From the NCBI GenBank assembly GCA_019638525.1, contig JAHBTO010000012.1:1-33997 (forward strand): a stretch of 33,997 nt of DNA. The letters are read 5' to 3'. The notes beneath the pieces are model-generated. The model saw only the letters and a list, made by a program, of their open reading frames with translations. It was not told the origin of the DNA and did not search any database. Positions 16,250-25,096 of the stretch are shown here, one piece after another. The position numbers and the translations under genes were made by a program. This stretch comes from Ferruginibacter sp. Its GTDB lineage: Bacteria; Bacteroidota; Bacteroidia; Chitinophagales; Chitinophagaceae. Positions within the stretch are counted from its first letter, which is position 1. Every line of letters begins with the position of its first letter.

Positions 16250-18433
16250 TTATTTTAATTTTTGTTGGTTATATATTACGGTAAAAGGCCCTGTCCATGT
16301 AAAGCCGGCTGCAGTATGTAACTGTTTTTCATCGTTATTGGTGTTACATTGTGCCAGTATCAATTTTTTATCATCAACCAATATCTCTGCTACCGTATAG
16401 TCTTTATCGTTTTGCAACTGTTGTATCTTTTTTACCGATGGGTATGCATTAGATGAGAATTCATACACGGGGTCGAACTTGCCATGTATCTCAATCACAC
16501 TAACAAACGACTGCCCAATACCATGCTTACGGATGATGAATGCCGGCTCGTGCCTTAAATTAAAGTTGGGGTCGTTTGCACCGGTACGGGTATAAAACAC
16601 CTGTGCGGTGTCTTGCACAAGCGATGAAATAGTATAATAGGTTTGATGATTAAGGAAAGTGAGTTGTACCAATGTATCAACTGCAGTGCCTTCCGCTTCC
16701 TTCCATAAAAACTGGTAACCATTCTTTTTACCAAGCGGTTCCATTTTTTTTATGCTGGCATCATACTTTACTGTTGTATTTATTAAAGCGCCGTTGTATT
16801 GAAAAGGCAAATCGTATTGGTGTGCTGTTGATGATTGCACATTAAAAATATCAGCTATCATTTTTTTGCCGCCGGGCAGGCAAAGCATGTATAAAGTACG
16901 CAGCATGTGTGTGCCCGGATAAGCATTGTCGTCCTTTGCTGCTACAACCTGCACTGTAGAATCTGTATAACTGCTAAACAATTTATCGGAATGAAATTTT
17001 TCTGCTGTTTCTTCTTTGCCGTTAAAATGACTTGTCTCATCCATCACAATGGTATTGTGTGCAATGGTTTGTTCCGCATACTTCTTGTTTTCGGGCAGGT
17101 AACGGCCGCCATATTTTTGTTCCACTCCAATAAACCTTACCGAGCCATAGTTGGTGATGATTTCATTACCCTTATCGTACAGCATAATTCCTAGTTTATC
17201 ATAATGCCCGTGCGATAAACCATGCGATGTATATTTAAAAAGTAAACTTGTAAGATCTTTGCCTTTTCCATTTCTGAAAATACTTATACCGCCTTCATTG
17301 CCATTAAAACCATCTGTACATTCAACAGACTTATAATTGAAATAGGGTGGGATGTTTTTTGTTTTTGTCAATGCAGCAGCAATAGCTGTTCCTCCGTTGT
17401 TAAGTAAAACACGGCCCTGTTTATTTGCAACATATAACCAGTTTTTATCGGGGCCATATGCTTTCCAAAAAATGTCAATGGCGGTTACCAGTTCGTTAGA
17501 AGTGTAATCTTTTTCTTTTAACGCATCGTTGAATGGATAGAAAGTACCATTGATGTTTGTTTGTTGCAGGCAGGTTGTTAATGCTTTTTTTAAAATGCCA
17601 TTGCGGTGTTCAAATATTTTTAATGAAGGGTTGCTGTTGTTTAGTGCATTTGCAAAAAGTGCAAAAGGCAATATGGCGTATCGTGTGTAATAAGGGCCTT
17701 CGGTATAATAACCATCGGGCGAAAAAAGTTTATCCATTAATGCAATAAAGCCGCTATTACCTTTTTTATCCGAGCCCTTCATGGCCATATCAATATAATC
17801 CTGGTTATGGGTGGCAATACCGATGATACCTACGCCTGCACAGGCCCATACGGCGTGGTTGTGAATGAGATTGAACCAGTTTTTTAAATCATGCGTAAAA
17901 AAATCCACTTCGGGTTTAAAAGCGCCGTATTCAATTTTTTTTCGTTCGGCAGTTGTAAGCGAATTATAAATTAAATCATAAGCCATACCGGTGTACACCA
18001 TCCAGTTGGCATCGTTTAATGCCTGCCAAAATATGCGGCCCGGCGAACTGCTTGTGGCCTGTGGATGATTTTTTAAGCTTGGGTTTAATGCCGCATATTT
18101 CATCAGCATATTTTTAACCAGTGTGGCATATTTTTTTTCGCCGGTAAGGTTGTACAACAAGCCGCTGTTGAACATTAAAGTATAATTAGTTTTATGCTTA
18201 TCGTGTGTATAACCACCAGCAGGGTCTTTGGGAAAAGGTACATCTACATCTTTTCCAATCCACAGGTCAACACTGTTTTTAATATCGGTAAATGATTTGC
18301 TGAGAACCGGGTAAAGGGTAATATTTTTTTTAACTGCTTCTGCTTCATTCTTTGTAAAAAAAGTACAAGGGTGCTGCGCCTGCACAAACACACACCATAA
18401 TAAAGCACATAGCAATGTAAAAATCCTGTTCAT
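16250..18433 (-). CDS. PL17 exo-oligoalginate lyase
   Basis: PL17 enzymes release unsaturated monouronate from alginate oligomers. With the ATG at 18433 (preceded by AAGGA) the protein has 727 residues and a signal peptide (1-20). The frame extends to a TTG at 18460, but that adds residues before the signal and is rejected. It has an N-terminal alpha/alpha barrel with Asn192-His193 (LIHNHAVWACAGVG) and the tyrosine-rich DGYYTEGPYYTRYA (240-253), then the heparinase II/III-like beta-sandwich with SHGHYDKLGIMLYD (from 407), the region GVEQKYGGRYLPENKKYAEQ, and IAHNTIVMDETSHF. These correspond to the catalytic Tyr/His elements of Alg17C-type lyases. Probably periplasmic. It follows the reductase gene after a short gap and precedes kdgF, so monomer release and ring opening are co-transcribed. 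Confidence 0.9.
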   Translation of the reverse strand: MNRIFTLLCALLWCVFVQAQHPCTFFTKNEAEAVKKNITLYPVLSKSFTDIKNSVDLWIGKDVDVPFPKDPAGGYTHDKHKTNYTLMFNSGLLYNLTGEKKYATLVKNMLMKYAALNPSLKNHPQATSSSPGRIFWQALNDANWMVYTGMAYDLIYNSLTTAERKKIEYGAFKPEVDFFTHDLKNWFNLIHNHAVWACAGVGIIGIATHNQDYIDMAMKGSDKKGNSGFIALMDKLFSPDGYYTEGPYYTRYAILPFALFANALNNSNPSLKIFEHRNGILKKALTTCLQQTNINGTFYPFNDALKEKDYTSNELVTAIDIFWKAYGPDKNWLYVANKQGRVLLNNGGTAIAAALTKTKNIPPYFNYKSVECTDGFNGNEGGISIFRNGKGKDLTSLLFKYTSHGLSHGHYDKLGIMLYDKGNEIITNYGSVRFIGVEQKYGGRYLPENKKYAEQTIAHNTIVMDETSHFNGKEETAEKFHSDKLFSSYTDSTVQVVAAKDDNAYPGTHMLRTLYMLCLPGGKKMIADIFNVQSSTAHQYDLPFQYNGALINTTVKYDASIKKMEPLGKKNGYQFLWKEAEGTAVDTLVQLTFLNHQTYYTISSLVQDTAQVFYTRTGANDPNFNLRHEPAFIIRKHGIGQSFVSVIEIHGKFDPVYEFSSNAYPSVKKIQQLQNDKDYTVAEILVDDKKLILAQCNTNNDEKQLHTAAGFTWTGPFTVIYNQQKLK

Positions 18434-18485
18434 CCTTAGCAATCGTTTATGTTGTTGCAATCAATGTGCAACAATCATTCTTTAT

Positions 18486-19232
18486 TTAAACAAAATAAGT
18501 TCCGCCGTTTATCTCCACGCTTTCGCCATTAATGAAAGATGATGAATCGCCGGCGAGGTATAAAACAAGGTCGCCTACTTCTTCTGCCCTACCCTCTCTT
18601 CTTAACGGGGTAGAGTCTGCCACTTTGGTTCTTATCTCTGGTTTAGTAAATGTGTCGTGAAAAGTTGTATTAATCATTCCCGGCGAAATACAATTAACCC
18701 TAATGCCTTTGGGCCCCAGTTCTTTTGCCATACCTCTTGTAAAAGTTAATACAGCACCTTTTGCTGCAGCATAGGCCGATGCCCCACCACCACCGCCATC
18801 TCTTGCAGCCTGCGACGAAAAGTTAACAATGCTTCCGCCAGCCGTCATGTGCGGAACAACAGCTCTTGTAACCAGGTAAACCGATTTAAGGTTTACATTC
18901 ATTACTGCATCCCAAAATGCTTCATCAAGATCGGGTAATGTTTTACGGCCAAGCAATCCGCCGGCAACATTCACTAACACATGAATTGTATCTCCATAAG
19001 CTGCCACGCAAGCATCTACTACTTTTTTTACATCTGCTGCCTTTGTCATATCGCCTTGTACAGCTATCGCTTCGCCACCGGCATCTTTTATCATACGGAT
19101 TGTTTCATCTGCCTGATCTTTATTTTCAAAATAGTTTACACAAACTTTTGCACCGGCAGCAGCAAGTTTTAAAGAAGCCTGCCTGCCAATATCCCTGGCT
19201 CCACCGGTTACTATTGCAATTTTTCCTTTCAT
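18486..19232 (-). CDS. SDR reductase, probable DEH reductase (DehR type)
   Basis: The 248-residue short-chain dehydrogenase has TGGARDIG (9-16), the catalytic Ser140, Tyr154 and Lys158 (YAAAK), and ends in INGGTYFV. In alginate loci of Bacteroidota an SDR of this kind reduces 4-deoxy-L-erythro-5-hexoseulose uronate (DEH) to KDG, and its position beside PL17 and KdgF supports that role. It is clearly different from the KduD copy at 3828-4589. A general 3-oxoacyl-ACP-reductase-like function is the alternative. It is the first gene of the minus-strand locus, with the promoter expected in the 331-base region shared with the LacI gene. Confidence 0.75.
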   Translation of the reverse strand: MKGKIAIVTGGARDIGRQASLKLAAAGAKVCVNYFENKDQADETIRMIKDAGGEAIAVQGDMTKAADVKKVVDACVAAYGDTIHVLVNVAGGLLGRKTLPDLDEAFWDAVMNVNLKSVYLVTRAVVPHMTAGGSIVNFSSQAARDGGGGGASAYAAAKGAVLTFTRGMAKELGPKGIRVNCISPGMINTTFHDTFTKPEIRTKVADSTPLRREGRAEEVGDLVLYLAGDSSSFINGESVEINGGTYFV

Positions 19233-19563
19233 AATATGTATATATTTTTTGGGTTTTTATGAAATTAACCTGTTAGTTCAATTAGTTTAAATGGGGTAAA
19301 AGAAATTTATTTTTTGTGCAGTTTTTTTAAATACAATCGTTAACTACCTCCACAATAGTAGCCTTAATAAACGGCTTTAGGCATTTTACAGCTGTTAGAA
19401 ATTTTCTAATTATATTATATTTTTATTAAAATATTTTTATACTTCCCATAAATATATTTAACCAATTTCTATATTTTTAAACCGATAACGGTACCGGTAA
19501 CGGTACCGGATTTCCCGAAAATTTAATATTGATTAGCTTTACCACTACAAGATTTTTTAACGA
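19233..19563. promoter_or_regulatory. Divergent control region between uronate operons
   Basis: This A+T-rich 331-base stretch separates the start of the 17.6-kb minus-strand locus from the LacI-PL6 operon and should hold both promoters. A weak -7 box TAGCTTTA is seen on the plus strand at 19534-19541. On the minus strand only a one-mismatch box (TACTATTG, 19360-19353) is visible, without a -33 partner. The operator-like repeat at 19487-19509 is its most G+C-rich part. No open reading frame or RNA gene is seen. Confidence 0.6.
19487..19509. promoter_or_regulatory. Tandem LacI-type operator candidate
   Basis: AACGGTACCGG occurs twice in direct orientation with a 12-base period (19487-19497 and 19499-19509). 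Each copy contains the perfect 8-base palindrome CGGTACCG (19489-19496 and 19501-19508). It stands out from the A+T-rich surroundings and lies just upstream of the likely -33 region of the LacI gene, 55 bases from its start codon. LacI-family proteins bind such palindromes as dimers, so autoregulation and control of both operons is likely but inferred. Confidence 0.6.
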
Positions 19564-20586
19564 ATGACTAAACCGCCTACAATAAAAGATATAGCCAGGC
19601 AATTGAATATTTCAGTTTCTACAGTATCAAGGGCTATACGTAACGCATCCGATGTAAACAAAGAAACCAAGCAGGCGGTTCTTAACCTTGTAGCTGAACT
19701 AAATTACCAGCCCAACCAGTTAGCGCTTAGTTTACGCAACAAACAAACTCATACTATTGGAGTAATAGTACCCAACCTTGATTATGTGTTATCAATGATG
19801 GTAAGAGGCATTGATGAAGTGGCGCTTGAAGCAGGATATACCGTGATGATATGCCAAAGTAACGAATCGTTTGGCAGGGAAATATTAAATACAAGGCGGT
19901 TACTTGAAAGCTTAGTGGATGGTTTCATCATATCGGTAAGCAGCGAAACAAAAAATTTTGACCATATAAAAAAAATACAGGAAAAAGAAATACCGATGGT
20001 AGTGTTCGACAGGGTTACACCACATTTAAAAGCGCCCAGTGTACGTATAGATAATGAAGACGGCGGTTTCCAGGCAACAGAACATTTGATTGAGCAAGGA
20101 TATAAACGCATAGCCATTTTGGCCGGCCCAAAAAATCTTGATATAAGCAACAAAAGAATGGAAGGCTATTTAAGCGCCTTGAAAAAAAATAAAATTAAAC
20201 CCGACCCCAGCCTTATTATGCATTGCGATTTTAACCAGGACTATGCATTTTTTGCAACTGAAGAGTTATTATCTATGAAGAAAAGGCCCGATGCAATTTT
20301 CACCATCAGCGACCGCATGGCCATTGGCGCCATGCTGGCAATTAAAAAGAAAGGTTTGATAATGCCCGATGATATAGGCCTTGTTGGTTTTAACGACGAA
20401 CCCATACTTAACCTGGTATCTCCTACCATATCAAGTGTAGAGCAACCTTTTTTTGAAATGGGAAAAACTACTGCCAAACTTTTTATTGAATGTATGCATA
20501 ACAAGGAAGACATGAGTAATGTAGAAAAAGTACTTAAAACAAAACTGCATATAAGGGAATCTTCTCAAAAAAAACTTAAACACTAA
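19564..20586 (+). CDS. LacI-family transcriptional regulator
   Basis: The 340-residue protein has an N-terminal LacI helix-turn-helix and hinge (TIKDIARQLNISVSTVSRAI, about 6-25, to about residue 58) and a periplasmic-binding-protein-like effector domain (THTIGVIVPNLDYVLSMMVRGI onwards; VIDNEDGGFQATEHLIEQG-like segment; LVGFNDEPILNLVSPTISSVEQP near the C-terminus). It most likely senses a uronate intermediate such as KDG or DEH and controls the surrounding lyase genes. It is transcribed divergently from the main locus and together with the PL6 gene, which starts 9 bases after its stop codon. No hybrid two-component or SusR regulator is present here, so this is the only candidate regulator in the window. 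Effector unknown. Confidence 0.93.
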   Translation: MTKPPTIKDIARQLNISVSTVSRAIRNASDVNKETKQAVLNLVAELNYQPNQLALSLRNKQTHTIGVIVPNLDYVLSMMVRGIDEVALEAGYTVMICQSNESFGREILNTRRLLESLVDGFIISVSSETKNFDHIKKIQEKEIPMVVFDRVTPHLKAPSVRIDNEDGGFQATEHLIEQGYKRIAILAGPKNLDISNKRMEGYLSALKKNKIKPDPSLIMHCDFNQDYAFFATEELLSMKKRPDAIFTISDRMAIGAMLAIKKKGLIMPDDIGLVGFNDEPILNLVSPTISSVEQPFFEMGKTTAKLFIECMHNKEDMSNVEKVLKTKLHIRESSQKKLKH

Positions 20587-20595
20587 ATAAATAGT

Positions 20596-22839
20596 ATGAT
20601 AAAACATTCATTGATTTTTTTTCTTTTACTATGCTGCATATCAGTTCAGGCAAAAAAAATTACAGTTACTAATGCAGAAGAACTTAGGGCTGCTAATGAA
20701 GATGCAAAACCCGGCGATACAATCTTGCTTAAAAACGGCGAATGGCAAAACCTAGATATGATACTTAGCTGCCAGGGCAATGCTAAGCAACCGATAGTTT
20801 TTAAAGCCGAAACAAACGGCCGGGTAATGATAACAGGCAAAAGCAGCTTAAGGCTGGGAGGTAGTTATATTATTGTTGAAGGATTGTTTTTTACAAATGG
20901 TTTTGCATCTACCGGTAGTGTATGGGAATTCAGGAAAAGAAAAATAGTTGCAAACAACTGCCGTATTACCAATTGCACAATAAAAAGTTTTAACAACACA
21001 AACCGTAAAAAAGAAAATTACTGGGTGGCTTTTTATGGAAAAAACAACCGTATAGACCATTGCACATTTATCAACAAAACCAATTTGGGTGTATTGGTTG
21101 CCGTTATATTAGATGATGACAGGAGCCGGCAAAACAGCCATAGCATCGACAGCAATTATTTTGGTAAAAGAATACCACTGGGCAGCAATGGCGGAGAAAT
21201 AATTAGGGTTGGTGTATCGCAACATTGTACTTTTTACAGCAATACAGTTATCAGCAATAACTTATTTGAACATTGCGATGGAGAAACTGAGATTGTTTCC
21301 ATCAAATCGTGTGGCAACGTGGTAAGAAACAATGTATTTAAAGAGTGCCAGGGCAGTGTAGTATTGCGGCATGGCAATAACAACACTGTGGAAGGAAATA
21401 TTTTTTGGGGCAATGGTAAAAGAGGCTCAGGTGGTGTACGTGTAATTAATGAAGGCAACTGGGTTGTAAATAATTATTTTTATAACTGTGTAGGCAAGGG
21501 TTTTAAATCGCCGCTGGCAATTATGAATGGTGTATTTAATTCACCACCACACAGGTACCTGGCTGTACGTGATGCTGTAATTGCAAACAATACTTTTTAC
21601 AACTGCAGCCCTATTAGCCTTGGCGAAGGCGCCGATACGGAACGCACGGTACAGCCTATAAATGTATATATCTTCAACAATGTATTTTATAACCCGGGCA
21701 GCAATGTATTATTTAACCAATACAGTTCTACCGATAGCATTTATTTTGCCAATAACTTCATCAGTAATAAACAAAATGTACATACCATTAAGGGATTTGA
21801 AAAATCTAAAATAAAAATATCTAAATGGAACAGTTACGATTTTCCTGAAGTAACAAAAAAATCGGTAAACATTTTACCCGATGCAATGCGTAAACTTGAA
21901 AGCACAAGGCTTAAAGAAACATTTCCAAAACTGGCAGGCTGTGAAAACCTTTCGTATTTCATTCATTTATACAATTACAGTACACAAATGGGCACAAACT
22001 GGAAAGAAACTGCGGCAAAGGAAACAGGCAATGCCAAAGTTTTTAAATGTAAAGATGCCCATGAAGTGTATGCAGCTTTATCATCGGGCAGTGGGCAGGT
22101 TGATATAGAACTAACAGGCAACTGGTATTTTTTTAGTAAACCATTACAGGTAACCGCAAACACCCGTATCACCGGGCCCAACAGGCAAATTGCTTTTTCA
22201 TCAGATCATAACCTTATTAATTTTTTTGAAATAACAGGCAGCAATTCGCTTAGTTTAGAAAACCTAAACCTGATGACAGATACGCTTGCATTTAACCAAT
22301 TCATCAATACTGATTCAGCCGGCAGTTGCAATTATTTCAGTATCTATATTAACAACTGCCAGTTTACAGGAATGGATGTGATTGCTTTTTGTAACATTCA
22401 AAAAAATTCATTTGCAAACATGATTTCGGTTACTAATACAAGCTTTAATAGAATAACTGGCCCTATTTTCAGTTTAAAAGACGAAAACGACAACAAAGGT
22501 TTTTATAATACCGAAGAGATGGTGATTAGCAACTGTAGTTTTGAAAACAATGTAGGCAGCCTGTTAAACATGTACCGTGGCGGTAACGATGAAAGCACCA
22601 TGGGGCCAAAACTATTGTTCAGCAATAATAAAATTACCAACTGCCGTAACGATAATGAATTAATAAGGCTGTATGGTGTACAGGAATCGATGTTAAGTGA
22701 TAATATTTTTACAAATTGTAACCCACACAACAATACAATTTTGTACGAGGATAAAGTAAGAGCCGATCATCAGCAAAAAAATAATTCGTTAACAAACAGC
22801 GGTGCAATTGCAGAAAATAAATTTGTTACCAACCTGTAA
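20596..22839 (+). CDS. PL6 alginate lyase
   Basis: PL6 enzymes cleave alginate (some relatives cleave chondroitin B) with a parallel beta-helix fold. The 747-residue protein has a signal peptide (about 1-19; LLLCC could also act as a lipobox). The first helix carries the family hallmarks: the Ca-site acid in SNGGEIIRVG (near residue 197), the catalytic Lys in EIVSIKSCGN (near 235) and the Arg in VVLRHGNNNTVEGN (near 257), followed by GGVRVINEGNWVVNNYF. The length and a second helical repeat region (about 490-747) are like the two-domain PL6 subfamily 1 enzymes. It may act at the surface or in the periplasm. Co-transcribed with the LacI gene, hence separately from the main locus. Confidence 0.9.
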   Translation: MIKHSLIFFLLLCCISVQAKKITVTNAEELRAANEDAKPGDTILLKNGEWQNLDMILSCQGNAKQPIVFKAETNGRVMITGKSSLRLGGSYIIVEGLFFTNGFASTGSVWEFRKRKIVANNCRITNCTIKSFNNTNRKKENYWVAFYGKNNRIDHCTFINKTNLGVLVAVILDDDRSRQNSHSIDSNYFGKRIPLGSNGGEIIRVGVSQHCTFYSNTVISNNLFEHCDGETEIVSIKSCGNVVRNNVFKECQGSVVLRHGNNNTVEGNIFWGNGKRGSGGVRVINEGNWVVNNYFYNCVGKGFKSPLAIMNGVFNSPPHRYLAVRDAVIANNTFYNCSPISLGEGADTERTVQPINVYIFNNVFYNPGSNVLFNQYSSTDSIYFANNFISNKQNVHTIKGFEKSKIKISKWNSYDFPEVTKKSVNILPDAMRKLESTRLKETFPKLAGCENLSYFIHLYNYSTQMGTNWKETAAKETGNAKVFKCKDAHEVYAALSSGSGQVDIELTGNWYFFSKPLQVTANTRITGPNRQIAFSSDHNLINFFEITGSNSLSLENLNLMTDTLAFNQFINTDSAGSCNYFSIYINNCQFTGMDVIAFCNIQKNSFANMISVTNTSFNRITGPIFSLKDENDNKGFYNTEEMVISNCSFENNVGSLLNMYRGGNDESTMGPKLLFSNNKITNCRNDNELIRLYGVQESMLSDNIFTNCNPHNNTILYEDKVRADHQQKNNSLTNSGAIAENKFVTNL

Positions 22840-22863
22840 AAAGGTTAAAAACTATTGCTTCTA

Positions 22864-24480
22864 TTATTTTGCAGCCGCAGCAATTTGCCCTGTATATTTA
22901 CAAACAGCAGATGCTTCAGCCATGTAGTTTTTATTGTATGCCGATTGTTTGTAAGCAGTAAATAATTTATAGGAAAGAATTTTATTTACCTGCGCCACAG
23001 TGATGATTTTCTTTTCTTTAAAACTGCTTCTTGCCACAACAGCACGATCCATAAAAAACTGGTTGCCTATATTTTTTACATTGTTTACAGCCGGCATAAA
23101 GAAATAATCTTTTTGTTTATCAACCGGCATATCATACCCGTTTACCAACCAAAAATTATTTTTTGCTTCTTTGCAATTTTGCATGAGAGCCGTAACCTGG
23201 TTGGGATCTTTTTTAACCCTGTCGGCATGTACCACAATGATGTTGTCATTAAACACAGCATTGTGGTTTTGTATATAAGGGAAATAGGTATCTAATTTTG
23301 GATTGGGAAGCATTACCAAAATATTACCTGTTATGTTAACCGGCCTTGCAAAATCGGCACTAACAATACCCCTGTTGCCCGAATAAATAATATTATTTTT
23401 AATTTCCTGCACTGCTGTACCCCGGTAAATTTGGTCAGATAAATCAACTTGAATGCTAGCAAAAAGAATACAATTTGAAAGGGTTGAATTAAGACTATAC
23501 ATACCTATACCATTTAATGCATCAGCATAGCCCGATGAAAGATCTTCAATAAAACAGGAATCGATTAACACTCTGTCGGACGCCATGGTGGTTACAATTT
23601 GAAAACCTTTATTATGCCTGAATGTGCAATTTTTTATTACCACATCACTTAACTTACCCGGGCCAAATTCATTTTCAATATCAATGCCTGCGCCCGGTGC
23701 ATGCCATCCATAAGCCCCCGTATTAGCAGTGGAATCAAAAACAGAATTGAAGATTTTTATTTGTTTTCCTTTAACAATACTAAGGCCCTGCCTGGCATTG
23801 TTGTACGACCTGCAGCTATCCATCACAATATCTTTTCCGTTGCTTTGTATTAAAAAACCATCTGCTGCAAAATGGTGTGCTGTTATGTTTTGCAAAACAA
23901 TATGGCTGCTTTCATCTGTGCCGGCAGCATCATTAATTGCTATACCATACGATTGCCCTTCTACAACTCCATTTTCTTTTTTCATTTTATCTACTTCGCC
24001 ATAAAGTGTTACATCTTTTAACAAAACATTTTTACAGTTTGTAAACTTAAAGGGGCAAACGGTATTGTTATAACTATAATGATAACTTAACCCCTGCAAT
24101 TGGTAATCTTTTGTTCTTGTAAATTTTCCGTTCACCCTTATGGTGCTGTTGTTGCCGGTAATAGTTAAATTTTTACAGTTTGCAAATGTAATATCAGTTA
24201 CCTGCAAAATTTTATCCCTGTCTTTTGCTTTATAAGCTGCTATATAATATTTCCCTTCCGGAATATTTAATTGCCCTCCGCCTGCCCTGGATAAGGTTTC
24301 TGCTGCTTTAGCAAAAGCCTGGTAATTATCCGTTTTATCATCTGGCACGGCATTAAAATCTTTAACCAAGTCGTACACTTTCATTTTTTGTGAAAAAACA
24401 GGTTGTTGTTTACAACAGATAAACAATAACAAAACAAAAGGAAGCATGGCAGGTACGGCAGCGTTTTTAATCATATCCAT
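22864..24480 (-). CDS. Secreted right-handed beta-helix protein
   Basis: From the ATG at 24480 the protein has 538 residues, with a signal peptide (hydrophobic about 8-22, LLLFICC possibly a lipobox). It has a pectin-lyase-like beta-helix opening with VKDFNAVPDDKTDNYQAFAKAAE and GGGQLNIPEGKYYI, as in pectate_lyase_3 domains. Many short coils with N, C and F residues follow (VLLKDVTLYG, HIVLQNITAHHFAADGF, DVVIKNCTFRHN, VLIDSCFIEDLSSGYADALNG). Candidate roles are a lyase, a glycoside hydrolase or a C5-epimerase-like enzyme on the same polyuronate; I see no motif that decides. The frame continues upstream to a GTG at 24513 that overlaps the DinB-like gene, but that start places 11 polar residues before the signal. 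It converges with the PL6 gene, 24 bases away. Confidence 0.75.
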   Translation of the reverse strand: MDMIKNAAVPAMLPFVLLLFICCKQQPVFSQKMKVYDLVKDFNAVPDDKTDNYQAFAKAAETLSRAGGGQLNIPEGKYYIAAYKAKDRDKILQVTDITFANCKNLTITGNNSTIRVNGKFTRTKDYQLQGLSYHYSYNNTVCPFKFTNCKNVLLKDVTLYGEVDKMKKENGVVEGQSYGIAINDAAGTDESSHIVLQNITAHHFAADGFLIQSNGKDIVMDSCRSYNNARQGLSIVKGKQIKIFNSVFDSTANTGAYGWHAPGAGIDIENEFGPGKLSDVVIKNCTFRHNKGFQIVTTMASDRVLIDSCFIEDLSSGYADALNGIGMYSLNSTLSNCILFASIQVDLSDQIYRGTAVQEIKNNIIYSGNRGIVSADFARPVNITGNILVMLPNPKLDTYFPYIQNHNAVFNDNIIVVHADRVKKDPNQVTALMQNCKEAKNNFWLVNGYDMPVDKQKDYFFMPAVNNVKNIGNQFFMDRAVVARSSFKEKKIITVAQVNKILSYKLFTAYKQSAYNKNYMAEASAVCKYTGQIAAAAK

Positions 24481-24505
24481 ATCTTTTGGATAATTGATGC
24501 AATTA

Positions 24506-24967
24506 TCATGCACAAACTTTTTTTATTAACATCATTTGCCCCAGGTGATACACATCATGCTGCAGGCAACCAATGATGAGTTCATAATACGTTTGATCTT
24601 TTTTGGGAGAAGGCTTATCTAAATTATCTTCATTAAAATGATGGATTGCATTACGCAATAAATGATAAACCGATTCAAAATCCTGTAAAGCCTGGTGCCA
24701 GGTGTTGGAATTAATTTCAGATGGTAATTTAAAATCGGTAAAAGGCGGAGGGTTATTGGAGGCGGTTAACCGGTTTGCCACATAAGTACGCCAATAAATG
24801 ATATGCGATACCAACATCCAGATACTGTTTGTTTTTCCTTCAATGGCCTTCATCGCTTTTTCTGCATCTACACCATGCAACACTTGTTTAAAACTATTAT
24901 CTGTCCAATGGTTACCATGTTGTAACGCTGCAAATTGTTTTAATATGCGATTAATTTCATTACCCAT
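24506..24967 (-). CDS. DinB-like four-helix metalloprotein
   Basis: The 153-residue protein has the DinB/YfiT four-helix-bundle pattern: a first histidine in LVSHIIYWRTYVANRL (near residue 54) and the C-terminal pair in LQHDVYHLGQMMLI (near 135-140), which together bind a divalent metal. Members include bacillithiol-type transferases and damage-inducible proteins of unknown reaction. It lies upstream of the beta-helix gene on the same strand and nearly abuts it, but nothing links it to uronate use. Divergent from the carboxylase gene. Confidence 0.82.
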   Translation of the reverse strand: MGNEINRILKQFAALQHGNHWTDNSFKQVLHGVDAEKAMKAIEGKTNSIWMLVSHIIYWRTYVANRLTASNNPPPFTDFKLPSEINSNTWHQALQDFESVYHLLRNAIHHFNEDNLDKPSPKKDQTYYELIIGCLQHDVYHLGQMMLIKKVCA

Positions 24968-25096
24968 ATTTTTGTAACTTATTTTTGATTATTAAAATTA
25001 CCAACAAACGCACTAAAACTCAAAGATTATTATGAACAGTTATTAAACTATCATAATTCAAAATTAGATACTGTTTGTTTCAATAAATAAAGTGTT

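Noticed and set aside
24481..24513. GTG start for the beta-helix protein overlapping the DinB-like gene
   Set aside because: It would put 11 polar residues in front of the signal peptide; ATGs at 24480 or 24474 give a normal signal sequence.
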